A stretch of DNA of 64,000 bases from Grosmannia clavigera kw1407 (taxonomy: Eukaryota > Ascomycota > Sordariomycetes > Ophiostomatales > Ophiostomataceae). Below, one piece after another: positions 54,491 through 64,000 of the stretch. Under the pieces are notes generated by a model. That model was not told where the DNA came from. It saw only the letters and a program-made list of their open reading frames with translations, and did no database searches. The position numbers and the translations under genes are program-made. The DNA lies in NCBI RefSeq assembly GCF_000143105.1, contig NW_014040560.1, positions 2,046,001 through 2,110,000 of the forward strand. Direction: 5' to 3'. Each line of letters opens with the position of its first letter. Positions within the stretch are counted from its first letter, which is position 1.

Positions 54491-57170
54491 ATGCAAGCCG
54501 TCTGGGGCTCAGAGACGCCGGGTATTGACGAGCACACGGCGCCAAAGCGCCAGCGGCTGTTCATTGCCCGCCAGGTGAGCGAGCCCTGTATTGGCCGCCG
54601 ACGCGTCTTTTTGGCGCCTTCTGGCTGCTGACACGGCAGAAGGCATGCGAGAGCTGTCGCCAGAAGAAGACACGATGTGACGGCGGCAACCCGTGCGGGC
54701 TTTGCCGCTCTGCCGGAATCGAGTGCAGATTTGCCGAGCGCAAGGCTACGAAGTCAGCTCCAGACACCCCAATCCCGACTGTGCCCCTTGCTACATCTCC
54801 TGACGGTCTGCAGAAATGAGGTTTCTCTTGGCATGATCTTCAACACGCTGCAGCGCATCGAGTCCAAGATAGAAACTCACCAAGAGCAGAAGCAGCTGCA
54901 ACAACAGCTCAAGCAAGGCCGCAATGGATCGGCAGCCATGCTTGTCGAGGGCGAGCTGCCCTCGGAGCTATCCCCTCGGCGGCCGAGCAGCACCGCAGCT
55001 ACCGAGCTGGCATCGCCTCAAGCCAGCAGCAGCCTCTACAGCCCCCACTGCCACGAAACACCATACCGCCACGCAAGTGGAATATACGAGCTGCTATCGG
55101 CGACGGGCACGCCCCCCGGACAAGTTTCTGATATCAACCACCACGATGGTAATAGCAGCATCTTGTCCCCCTCCTCCCTACCGCCGCCGCCCTTCCGCAG
55201 CCGGTCGCCCCGACACGTCCCCGTCATCCAATACCCCATCCGCCAGCTGACGAGCTGGCCAGCCGTGCGCGTGCTGCTCGAGGAAGCTGCAGCCAAGGCC
55301 GGTGACGACTTCACATATGACGCCGCTGTCGCAACCATGCTTGAGCAGCGCCGGCCCCCGCTACCGTTGCCATCGCCGTCGCTGATGCTGCTGCAGTCGA
55401 ACTGGCTAGCTCAAATTCACGTCTCCGTTGTCAAGGACCTCGGCGACAAGTACTTTGCCACATTCAACCTGGGCAACCCCATCCTAGACCGCCGCCTGTT
55501 CAGTCAGCACAGTCTTGCCGTGGCCTTGCAAACCGAGTTTGGTGTTAACATAGAGAGCTGTGTGGTGCTGGCGACGATGGCCCTAGGCGCTCTTGGGCGC
55601 AAGGCTCTTGTACAGACAGGCCTCGACACGGTCACAGAAACGGCCGCGGCTGCAGCCATCACTACTAGCATAGTCCCACCGCCAGACGCCACGAGACCAT
55701 TCGGCGAGGGTGGCTGGGATGTTTGGGAAGACGGCTTGGTCTTCTTCAACGAGGCCCGCAAACGCATCGGGCTCCTGGGCTGCGATAACAGCCTCCAGGC
55801 ATGCCAATACTACCTGTTGACAGGGTTGGTCTCCTCTCTCACTGCGGTGGCCGGATAGCGGTGCAGCATCTGCTGACCTGCACAGGCTTTTCTACTCGCA
55901 GCTTTTGCGGCCCGTCGACTTTTGGGCCTCGGTGAGCCGTGCAAGCGTCTGCTGCACTAGCTTCTGGGCATGGTGAGTCTTCTTGAATCCTAAGCCTCCC
56001 ACGCGCATCCTAGTGCAGCCATCCTGATGCCAGCGACAGCCTTCCCAAGGACTGCGACGACTGGACTATGGACATGCAGGCGCGCCTTTTCTGGACATCT
56101 GCTATGTTCGAGGCTGTCCTGACCCAGGAGCTTGACCTGCCCGTGTCTAGCCTGCTCACATACGAGGACCGTGTGCCGCTGCCGCGCTTTGTTGAGTTTC
56201 CCGGCGTTGCGTCCGTGGTATCTTCGCTCGTCGTCGCTGCCCCGCCGCTGTCGGCGGCCACTGCTCGAGAGGCTGAGCAGGATTCTTTCTGCCACTATCA
56301 CTTCCTGTCGCAGATCGCCCACCGCATCATCTTAACACGTCTGTGCGACAGCCTCTTCGCCAACCGCAGCCGCGCTCTGGCCAGCCGTGCCGCCGCGGAT
56401 GGCGCAACCACCATGACGCGCAACGACTACCCACCACAGGCGCTCGAGGATGAGCTGCTGCACCAGCTTGAGCAATGGCGCAGTCAGCTGCCGGACAATT
56501 TGAAGTGGCGCACCGATAGCGTCAACTTGGACGGGAGTGCGGATAGCTTGGCCCTCACACCAGCAGACGCTTTGGTCGTGCCGTGGTTGCGGGCACGGTA
56601 CTACATCGCGCGATACCATCTGCGGCGGCCACTGTTGTAAGTCATTGCACGCATGCATGGTGTCCTTCCTTGATTTTGGTTCTCCCCTAACCTGTTAGAC
56701 ACCGCGCCCTCCACCACCCCAACTGGATGACTAGGGACGACTTCGACAAGTGCCGCGACGCCATTGTATGCGCCGTCGATTGGCTGACAGTGATTCAGCC
56801 CGCCCTGTTGGCCATGGATTGCCTGCATCTGAAGTTCTTTGTATGCACACAGTGAGTGGTGCCTCCACTTCTTTCGCTATGTCTGCGCTCTGGCAACACA
56901 TCGCTCACGCGCACTAGACTCTTCGGACAGCTCTTGTTGCTGCACGCCCTCGAATCCTCTTCCGTACCTGAGCTGCCTCAGCTTGTTCCCACCAATTACG
57001 CAACGTGGCGTATGCTCGCATTTCGCTTTCTTGAGCAATGTGCCCCCCACAGCCCATCCATCGCACGCGAGTATGAGATCGTTTCTGCTGTGCATGACAT
57101 CAAAAACAGGATCGGCAACGATTGCAGCGGTAATGGCAACGGCAACGGTGGTGGCCATAACATCGCTTAA
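54491..57170 (+). CDS. Zn2Cys6 transcription factor D
   Basis: Seven exons (54491-54574, 54640-54752, 54814-55824, 55886-55972, 56034-56636, 56699-56851, 56918-57170) sum to 767 aa. Exon 2 carries a standard cluster: KACESCRQKKTRCDGGNPCGLC, then C six residues later. Exon 3 continues with a Gln-rich coiled coil (LQRIESKIETHQEQKQLQQQLK), a Ser/Pro-rich linker and the middle homology region (SLQACQYYLLTGLFYSQLLRP across an intron, WLRARYYIARYHLRRPLL). The C-terminus is Gly/Asn-rich. It probably regulates transcription in the nucleus; the same-strand AhpD-like gene and the monooxygenase are positional candidates. Frame consistency over six introns argues the gene is intact. Confidence 0.9.
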
Positions 57171-59533
57171 CTAGCTCATTTTGAAATGGCTTTCTTGGCT
57201 AACCCGGTTCATCGAGATCTCAAGTGAGGTGGACGGCAGTCGCTTTGGCTACGCTGTATGTGACGCGGAACTGGCCCATAGAGCTCAGGCCCACGCTGGA
57301 AGTGTTCCTGTAGCACTATCTCCACCAAGAGCCTGCCGGACAGGTAGAATCACCTGTAGGCACAGGCATGTGCTCGACGCATCTCACATAGCCCTAGTAT
57401 TAATGCAAGGCCGACGTCTTCGATGGTGTCGCTTGCATTGACAGGATGCTGATGCGGCCATATCGAGCTAAGCATCTTAGGAGACCCGCAAACGGGGCAT
57501 GGATGTGCCTTTTCAGCAATGTCTCTTAGGCTACTTGCAGCCGTTAGAATAGCCAAAACAGCAACTAATTAATATGTTGAAAAGATGTACCACTCAGTCG
57601 AAGCTGGACATTAGGAAGGATGGTGAAACCACTGGGATTTTTTTTGTTTGAGTGTCGACAAATGCGCAAAAGAACTCGTGGTTTGGATTACCACCACTGC
57701 AAGCATGGTTTTGAGGACACGGGTGTTTCGTAGAAGCCTTGTATGCAGTTAACTAATGCATACAAACGCTGCACGCAAAACACAAAATTTTAAATGTCAT
57801 GCTATGCTTGCTAGGCGCATTGTGTTCGCAAGATGCGGAAACCAGAATAAGCCAAGAACTTGAACATACTTCTTGCAGCTATATACAGACTAAAGCTATC
57901 GAATACTCCGTACGGAGTACTAAGCCCTTTTCAGGGAAACACGAAATTCGAGACAGACGAAAGCAGCATCTCTAAAACAGCCAAAAACAGCACATTATGA
58001 TAGCCATACAATTTATCTTAGCATCAATCCTTTCTATATAATCCCAGAATTTCCAACTTTTAGAAGGTGTCAGCATATGTTGGCAGAGGCTTACGGCAAA
58101 TAACGCTTCAGATAAGCTTACCTAAGCTTGGAATATCGTGTTGCAGATCTGTATGGCATTATAGCCATTATTGGTGTACTGGCCTGATGTTGGGCACAAG
58201 TTATATGAATCGCCACCCTTGACCTTGCTGTTCGTTTATGACATCAAATTGCAGAAAGGCAATTTAAAGCCGTCCTAAGGCAGGTTTAACAAGAGGTACC
58301 GCTGGGGCAAGGGCGAACAAGTTCTCAACAACCCTCTATGTTACAGATCTGAATTCCTGTCCCATTTGCAGTGCATGCGTAGATGCCGAACGTGCAGGTA
58401 TCTCTCTTGTTTCGCATTGGGGGGGAGGGTGAGGGGGGGGGGGATAGCCGCTGCAGATGCGGCCGCGAATGCAGACATAGCAGACGTGTACTGCATTTTA
58501 AGTGGTGATCGAGTCGTAACTGTGTATCATTGCGGCACTTGGGTATAAAGTAAGCAGTCAGTATTGGCATGCAATATAAACCATAGATGCGAAGGCAGGC
58601 CTTTGATAGATATAATGCAGGTAGGAAGGGACCTAAAGCCTCCCCCCCCCCTCTCCTTCCTGTAATGTGCAAGAGGTGCGTTAAGAGATGTCTGATCGGG
58701 GGAAAAAGTCGAAGCTTTAGAATAGCCATGAGTGAAACTTGAGCCAGGCTAGGTTAATGCACCATGGACGCGCCCAAACATGAAGGGCCGACGTCAAGGG
58801 GGTTGGGTCATCGAGCTGCGCAAAGACACGATGTGCTTATGCCAACGCTGATAACTACGATATCTTATTTAAGGTCTCATCATAAATTGTAGCAGTGAGA
58901 CTAGGAGCGTACTGGCAGGGTTTCGAGATAATGACGCTTGCAAAGGTTTGGCCTGCACACCATTCCTGCTCACTAGTGAGACGACTTGGTCCCCGTCGGG
59001 TTAGCACCAGTCCCGGCCGACCTCAAATTTCAGCCGACCTACCAAGCTCTATTTTAGTCATCACAGCACCGCCATTTGATGATCTAGCAAGGAAATGCAT
59101 TATCTGACAGGCTGCCCAGCATCCAGAATGTAGAAGTTTCGAACATCAAAACAGGCCTAACCTATTTTGCGGAGACGGGAAGGGTCAAAGTCATAGAGAC
59201 CTAGATACAAGTGAGCTTGGCTTTCGTTGTATGGTTTCGCCGCATATTGCTCATCTTTGTGGCGAGACAAGTAACTCGGCTGTGTTCATATCAGCTTACT
59301 TACACAAACAGTACTTACACAAACAGGAATTGCCCATGCACAAGTTCACCAACAGCAAGGACGCAACGACAAGTCAGCCTCAGACTACACAACTGCACCA
59401 GCAAATGCCGAGATGTCTTGGGCAGGAGATTCTCCGCGAACCCGCGTCTGCCGTCCTAACATCACGTCTGTCTGGCGGTATCCTTCGTCCCGCTCATTAC
59501 ACACAGTGAATACCGGCAGTCCGGACCCAGCTA
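57171..59533. other. 2.4 kb gene-poor interval
   Basis: No supported coding sequence on either strand. Contents: a perfect palindromic TACTCCGTACGGAGTA near 57905-57920, a G-rich run at about 58419-58443, a C10 run at about 58642-58651, and a short direct repeat (ACTTACACAAACAG, twice) near 59297-59326. The right end is the 3' flank of the G-patch gene. Confidence 0.5.
58419..58443. repeat. Poly-G-rich tract
   Basis: Two G runs separated by AGGGTGA (about 7 and 12 G). A C10 run lies about 200 bp downstream (58642-58651), so the two are complementary. Confidence 0.8.
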
Positions 59534-62530
59534 CTATGCCATTGATAGTAGCTGCACCCAATCTTCCTCTCGGTCCACTCGAACCTCTACAGGACCCTTC
59601 TTCGTTTCCACGTACAGCCGCAGGCCCTTGAAGTACGCCAGCACGCCGCCCTTACCGTCACCACGCGCTGTGATACGGTACAGCGGACCTTCTGCGTGCA
59701 CCTTCTTGCGCTCCGGCACGAACTGCAGGTCGTTTGTTTCGCACCAGTCCTCGACGTAGTGCCTTATTGACATCTCCTCGTGGTCACCGGCACCCGACAC
59801 CGAAGTCACTGCTGCAGTGGTTGGTGATGTACCTGCACGGCCGATGGAGCGATGATGATGGCGGTGGTGATGTTCCTGTTGACTGCGATACCGGTGGCTC
59901 GCATGATGGCGATTGTCTCGCAAAGTTGTCGCCGCCGGCCCTTCTACCCGCAGCGTCGGGCCTTTCTGTGGTGGTGTCAGAGCGAGCCGAACAAGGTCAG
60001 GATTGCCGCCAAGGTCTAACGCCTCATTGATCATCACCATTCCTCGCTCGAACTCTGCCGCCACCGAGGACAATTGCCGTATGGGCGCCGGGAACGCCTC
60101 GTCAGCCCACCACTGAAGCCACTGCGCAATCCGGTCGAGACTGGCCAGCCCCGGCGTAGTCAGCAACTGATACAACGTCTCGTGCCACATCGGGAATACC
60201 TCCGCCACCATAACCTCGCCAACCAGCTCGGCAGCCACCAGACCCAGCCATTGAAATTCGCCCGTGATCACCTCGAGGTACGGCGCCTGGTCGCGGGGAT
60301 CCACACGGAATTGCGCCCGCACATAGCTCGCCATGCTTGGCAGCACGTGCGCCATGACTAGCGGCCGCCATTGGTCGTTGTCCGCAGTCGGCCGTAGCAT
60401 ATCGCGCCACTCTCGCAGGCCGGGGATCACGCCGCGGTAGAACTCCCACACGTGCACCAGCTGCCGGAACTTGCGCTTGACTTCCGTTACAAGACCGTCC
60501 GCACTTTTGGGGTCCAGCTGCCGAGACGGTAGGTAGGGCAACCATGGGAACAGCCACAGGTGTGGCAGGCTCTGGTTCTGCGTTTGATATCGTCTGCGTT
60601 TGGGCTCCCACTTCACCACCGCCTCTTCTAGCTTGCGCACAATGTCCTGCTCCAGAAGCTGCGCCCGCACAAAGCCGGGCAGTTGCGGCTCCCACGTCAA
60701 GTAGAGCTCTAGAAGACTGTCTGTTTCCTGCACATCCCACCTCCGCACCGCTCGCGACACTGGCGGTAGCCAAATCTTGTACATCATTGTCTCGTATGGC
60801 GACGCGATGGCCCTGCTGCGATAGTGCTGCGGCGGCAACTCGTCTTGTGTCTTTCGACTAACGAGGCTCTGGACCGAGGCGAGGCCCACCGCCAAGGTCT
60901 TGCCTGTATCCTGCAGCGGCTCCCACGATTCAGCCACTTGCTTCAGCAGCGGGTGGATTGCTGCAATGCTGATGTGGGCCAGTGCGTCTCGCATTTCGTC
61001 AGATGGTCGTATCGGCATGGCTGCTGCCGCCGCCGTCAGTTGTGCTATCGTGCGGTCCCATCTTTCCTTCCAAGGAGCCACCTCGTCGACAATAGACAGC
61101 CTTGCGAATGCCTCTGCCATAGTCTTGTGGCCATATAGGTTATCAGTAAGCTCAGAAAGTTCTTGCCGCACCTGCTGCGCTTGCAGCTCCGCGTACGCCT
61201 TGCGGTTCTGCAGGCTCTGCCACTCTTCTAAAATGGCCATGAAGTCCGCCTGGGCACGCCGCGCAAGCTTTCGTGATTTCGTCCGCTCCGCCGTATCTTC
61301 GGCTGCAGCTTCGTCGTACATTGCACCAGCGGTCGGTGTCATGAGGCCAGATGAAGACGTGAGGAGCCTCCGACCCGGGCCTGTAAGGTCCAGGATCGGC
61401 GTGAATGTGTCTGGTATGTCTAGGCCGGGCGCTGCCCGCTTGGCTTCCTCCATTGTCATGTATTTGGGTTTCTGGCGCCGCGGTGTGCCTGTGTCGCTAC
61501 TTGTCGTTCTGCCGCTGCCGCTGAGGCCCATAGCTCTCTTCTTCCGTGCTGCTGCTTTGGCCGGTTTTTCATCATCATCCGATTGTACCACAGCTTCTCC
61601 CCGTAACCGTGCCTGACGCTTTTCTTCCTGACGTTCCTTTTCCGACTTCTCCTTTACAGCACCAAGACCGGCACCTTGCGGTCGCAGGTTGGCCTCAATA
61701 ATTATGTTTCGGCCCTGCTCATCCTTACCTAAGCCGGACCCCTCAACGTAGCCCATCTTGGCCATCATGCGAGCGCCGAAAGATTTTGGGTTGAACCTGG
61801 CCTGCCCACCACCACCACCTCGGCTTCTTCCTAAGCCCCTTGCCGAAAATGCGCTAGGTTTCGCACTTATATTCGGCTTGCCGACGTTCTGGCTTTGTGC
61901 GACAGATTCCATCAGGACGGGATCCAACGCCGAGGATGGTACAAACCCGTGCCCAAGTGGATTTCTCACATTGACGCCGGTAACCGATGCCAACTCTTCC
62001 GGTATAGGGACCGCACGTGGTGGCATAACTGGAGCATGGTTCGATGATGCGGATGTAAAGCCCAAGTTGTGGACTTCGTGTGATCCAAAGCTCACTCCTC
62101 CAAAGTGATTGTCGTAGCGAGCTTCGTCATCGTCGCTACCTGTCTCCTGTACTTCTTCTCTCGTGGTTTCCTTTTCTTGGTATTCTTGGTAAAGTCCACA
62201 TTCTGCAACATCCTCATCTTCGATTTTGTCATCTTCGGCCCCATCACTGCCCTGCTCTTGTGTGCCAGATGAAACAAAGCTGACGCCTTCTTTGCGCAGC
62301 GGTTTCCGCTTCCATCGCCGATCGGGCCTGAACTCGTCTTCGCTTTCTGACCCGAAAATCCCTAGAGCTGCGCTCTCTTTTGCGTCACGACCTATGCGCC
62401 GCCGTTTGCGCGGGTGGTAACTGGCAAATTCGTCGGTTGCTGGGCCAGTTGCGGGCCTTGGGTACGCGTCGTCTTCTCCGTCGGAGTCAGAATCAGAGTT
62501 GGAGTAATCGGCTGCCGCGGCCTTCGACAT
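59534..62530 (-). CDS. G-patch splicing factor, TFIP11/Ntr1 (Spp382) family
   Basis: Spliceosome-disassembly factor; the family recruits and activates the DEAH helicase Prp43 through its G-patch. Single exon, 998 aa from MSKAAAADYSNSDSDSDGE; an upstream in-frame Met at 62602 gives 24 extra non-conserved residues. The acidic N-terminal TIP-N-like region (to about residue 110) contains RKRRRIG. The G-patch is at about residues 245-290 (KSFGARMMAKMGYVEGSGLG). Lys/Glu-rich helices and the large GCFC-like C-terminal domain follow (for example PWLPYLPSRQLDPKS, VWEFYRGVIPGLREW). A His-rich patch near residue 910 (HHRHHHR) is unusual. The C-terminal DLQFVPERKKVHAEGPLYRI is typical of the family. Nuclear, essential in yeasts. 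Confidence 0.93.
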   Translation of the reverse strand: MSKAAAADYSNSDSDSDGEDDAYPRPATGPATDEFASYHPRKRRRIGRDAKESAALGIFGSESEDEFRPDRRWKRKPLRKEGVSFVSSGTQEQGSDGAEDDKIEDEDVAECGLYQEYQEKETTREEVQETGSDDDEARYDNHFGGVSFGSHEVHNLGFTSASSNHAPVMPPRAVPIPEELASVTGVNVRNPLGHGFVPSSALDPVLMESVAQSQNVGKPNISAKPSAFSARGLGRSRGGGGGQARFNPKSFGARMMAKMGYVEGSGLGKDEQGRNIIIEANLRPQGAGLGAVKEKSEKERQEEKRQARLRGEAVVQSDDDEKPAKAAARKKRAMGLSGSGRTTSSDTGTPRRQKPKYMTMEEAKRAAPGLDIPDTFTPILDLTGPGRRLLTSSSGLMTPTAGAMYDEAAAEDTAERTKSRKLARRAQADFMAILEEWQSLQNRKAYAELQAQQVRQELSELTDNLYGHKTMAEAFARLSIVDEVAPWKERWDRTIAQLTAAAAAMPIRPSDEMRDALAHISIAAIHPLLKQVAESWEPLQDTGKTLAVGLASVQSLVSRKTQDELPPQHYRSRAIASPYETMMYKIWLPPVSRAVRRWDVQETDSLLELYLTWEPQLPGFVRAQLLEQDIVRKLEEAVVKWEPKRRRYQTQNQSLPHLWLFPWLPYLPSRQLDPKSADGLVTEVKRKFRQLVHVWEFYRGVIPGLREWRDMLRPTADNDQWRPLVMAHVLPSMASYVRAQFRVDPRDQAPYLEVITGEFQWLGLVAAELVGEVMVAEVFPMWHETLYQLLTTPGLASLDRIAQWLQWWADEAFPAPIRQLSSVAAEFERGMVMINEALDLGGNPDLVRLALTPPQKGPTLRVEGPAATTLRDNRHHASHRYRSQQEHHHRHHHRSIGRAGTSPTTAAVTSVSGAGDHEEMSIRHYVEDWCETNDLQFVPERKKVHAEGPLYRITARGDGKGGVLAYFKGLRLYVETKKGPVEVRVDREEDWVQLLSMA

Positions 62531-63154
62531 CTTGGTCGCTTCAAAGGAGCGGGCCTGCGTAGAATCAATCTTGTTTACAACGGGAAAAACAAAGTGTGCC
62601 AATTATAAGGCGTACTAAATGAGCTCTGTTGAGACCAAGTCGCACGTTGACGTTCGCATTGTCATTTTTGTCAGTAGAGCTAGCTTAGTTTTATGGCTTA
62701 GTCATCATATTGCCACAATTATATACCTGTAACAACAGCACGAGAATGGCTTTCACCGCTTTACTCCGCAGGCTACTCCGTACTACGTATAGCAGTAAGG
62801 ACTGCATGTATCTTACGTTACCCTCATGCTATGCGGAGTACGCATCCATACATTAGCAGGATTCGGTCATAGACCATACAACGGCGTCGCTGGCATTGGC
62901 ATGTAAAGAGTATAAAGTCCAACGGCATGTAGTAGAACACACTTCTCGCTCGTTACTCATACAGACAACGAATTTGTTGTGGCATTGCGGGCAACATTCA
63001 TGCAATGACTGAGAATGTGAAGACACAATCATTACATCGCTCTCCCGCTCTGTAAATTTTCCAGTCATAATCCCAATCTCCGCCCTCCAGGTTCCTGTCC
63101 ATGTCCAGCCGAATTCTATTCACGATTTCTCCATCCCAGGATGCCGTCCACGAC
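62531..63154. other. Intergenic spacer
   Basis: About 620 bp. TACTCCGTACTACG and TGCGGAGTAC words lie near 62775 and 62832. It contains the 5' region of the G-patch gene and the 3' flank of the coiled-coil gene. Confidence 0.45.
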
Positions 63155-64000
63155 TCATTGCCCTCGCCTGATCCCCTGTTTGGCCTTACACATCGGAATG
63201 TTAGCATCAGCATAGTCGTCCAGCCTGCATAAACGCTTACCTTCATCTGCTCAATCCGTGCCTTCAGCTGATTAGTAACCTCTGCCGCCCGCTTCCAGCT
63301 CTCCTGCCCACCCACACCAGCGCCACCGGAGCCACCGATGTTACCGTTGTAGGTTGTGCTGGATGTGCCATTGCCGCTAGAACTGGCTCCGTATCCGGTC
63401 CCTGTCCCGTATCCACCACCCGAAGCGCTACTGACATCGTCAATACCAAATTCCCTTCGGTAACTACGTGCAGGGCTTCCACGTCCACTCTCTGTCCCAC
63501 TGCCGGTCGCCGCATAGCGTAGATCTGGGCTCATCTTGCTCCGTGCATAGGACGCTGTCTCGCCGTTCTCTTTCTCTTCGGAAAGCGTGCTCGCAAAGCT
63601 CATTCGCTGGCGGCCGGCATTGTTTGGATACATCCCATCACGAAAAATGCCGGCATCGTCATGAGTCAAATCGGGGCTAACCATACCGCTTGAACTGCCG
63701 CCAGACCCATTCAGCATGGCCGCCTCCGCTTTGCCGAGGGCACGCTTCAGCCGGTCTAATTCCCGACGAAGTCGCTCATTGGTCTGCTCGGCCGCCTCGG
63801 CATCGCTGCGTGCACGAACCAGCTGCGTTTCCTTCGCTTTGATGCTTAAAACGTCACGTGTGTGATCTTCGATAAGCCCTGCGTTCTGGTTTTTGAGCTC
63901 CTGGACCTCCGACATCAGCTTTGACCGTTCATGGCGGGCATCGTCCACCTGCCGCAATAGTCGGTCGTTGGATGTCCGCAGCTCCTCCAGCTCTTCCCGC
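63155..64000 (-). CDS. Coiled-coil protein, C-terminal part (runs off the right edge)
   Basis: The frame is open through 64000, so the N-terminus is outside the window. Exons seen: 63241->64000 and 63155-63184; the 56 bp intron has a TGCTAAC branch site. The visible N-terminal part is a long heptad coiled coil (EELRTSNDRLLRQVDDARHE, EQTNERLRRELDRLKRALGK). A Ser/Gly/Thr-rich linker with SP sites follows, then a last helix (EVTNQLKARIEQMK/AKQ). Reading through the intron instead would extend the protein to 62998 with non-helical sequence; the spliced end is preferred. I cannot name the family. Confidence 0.65.

Noticed and set aside
62531..62602. 24-residue N-terminal extension of the G-patch protein
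   Set aside because: The family begins with the acidic Ser/Asp region right after MSKAAAADYS; the upstream part looks like leader sequence.
1..64000. tRNA, rRNA or CRISPR arrays
   Set aside because: Scanning by eye for T-loop-like GGTTCRA boxes, rRNA-like conserved stretches and regularly spaced repeats gave nothing convincing; a covariance-model search would be decisive for tRNAs.

Overview
The window is nuclear DNA of a filamentous ascomycete (Pezizomycotina, most likely a Sordariomycete). The basis is short 55-75 bp GT-AG introns with internal CTAAC/CTGAC-like branch sites, five Zn2Cys6 transcription factors, a PDR-type ABC transporter, a Neurospora ccg-9-like trehalose synthase, a Q/G-rich metacaspase, two 2EXR proteins, and a block mutated in the manner of repeat-induced point mutation (RIP). 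The species cannot be named from this sequence.

Left part (1-20 kb), regulation and efflux. A 5'-truncated fungal transcription factor runs in from the left edge. It is followed by a five-exon copper amine oxidase, a small secreted Cys-containing protein in a gene-poor stretch, and a head-to-head pair of Zn2Cys6 factors whose first two introns match in position and phase. Next come a ten-exon PDR/ABCG transporter and a third, divergently transcribed Zn2Cys6 factor. No biosynthetic core gene is visible, so this looks like a regulator/efflux island and not a complete metabolite cluster.

Middle part (20-38 kb), mostly housekeeping. It holds a 2EXR protein with a long acidic tail, a cytochrome b2-like FMN hydroxy-acid dehydrogenase ending in a peroxisomal-type SRL tripeptide, the trehalose synthase, a gene-free 3.3 kb stretch, mitochondrial Mn-SOD divergent from GINS subunit Psf3, a second 2EXR protein, an amino-acid permease pseudogene and a metacaspase.

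Transposon block (about 38.2-49.95 kb). This is very AT-rich DNA, dense in TpA and stop codons. It carries Ty3/gypsy relics: gag with a degenerate zinc knuckle, then RT and RNase H on the plus strand, and integrase plus chromodomain on the minus strand. A 2.6 kb direct repeat and a 359 bp direct repeat with TG/TA...CA ends are each present twice. The 359 bp units are GC-rich and much less mutated than their surroundings.

Right part (50-64 kb). A flavin monooxygenase with an NTF2-like N-terminus is divergent from an AhpD-like protein, followed by a seven-exon Zn2Cys6 factor, a gene-poor 2.4 kb, a TFIP11/Ntr1-type G-patch splicing factor and the 3' end of a coiled-coil gene that leaves the window. 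A short near-palindromic word (TACTCCGTA / TACGGAGTA) recurs in many intergenic spacers but was not seen in the transposon block.

Exon junctions were chosen by eye from splice signals, frame and family similarity. Multi-exon totals were checked to be multiples of three.
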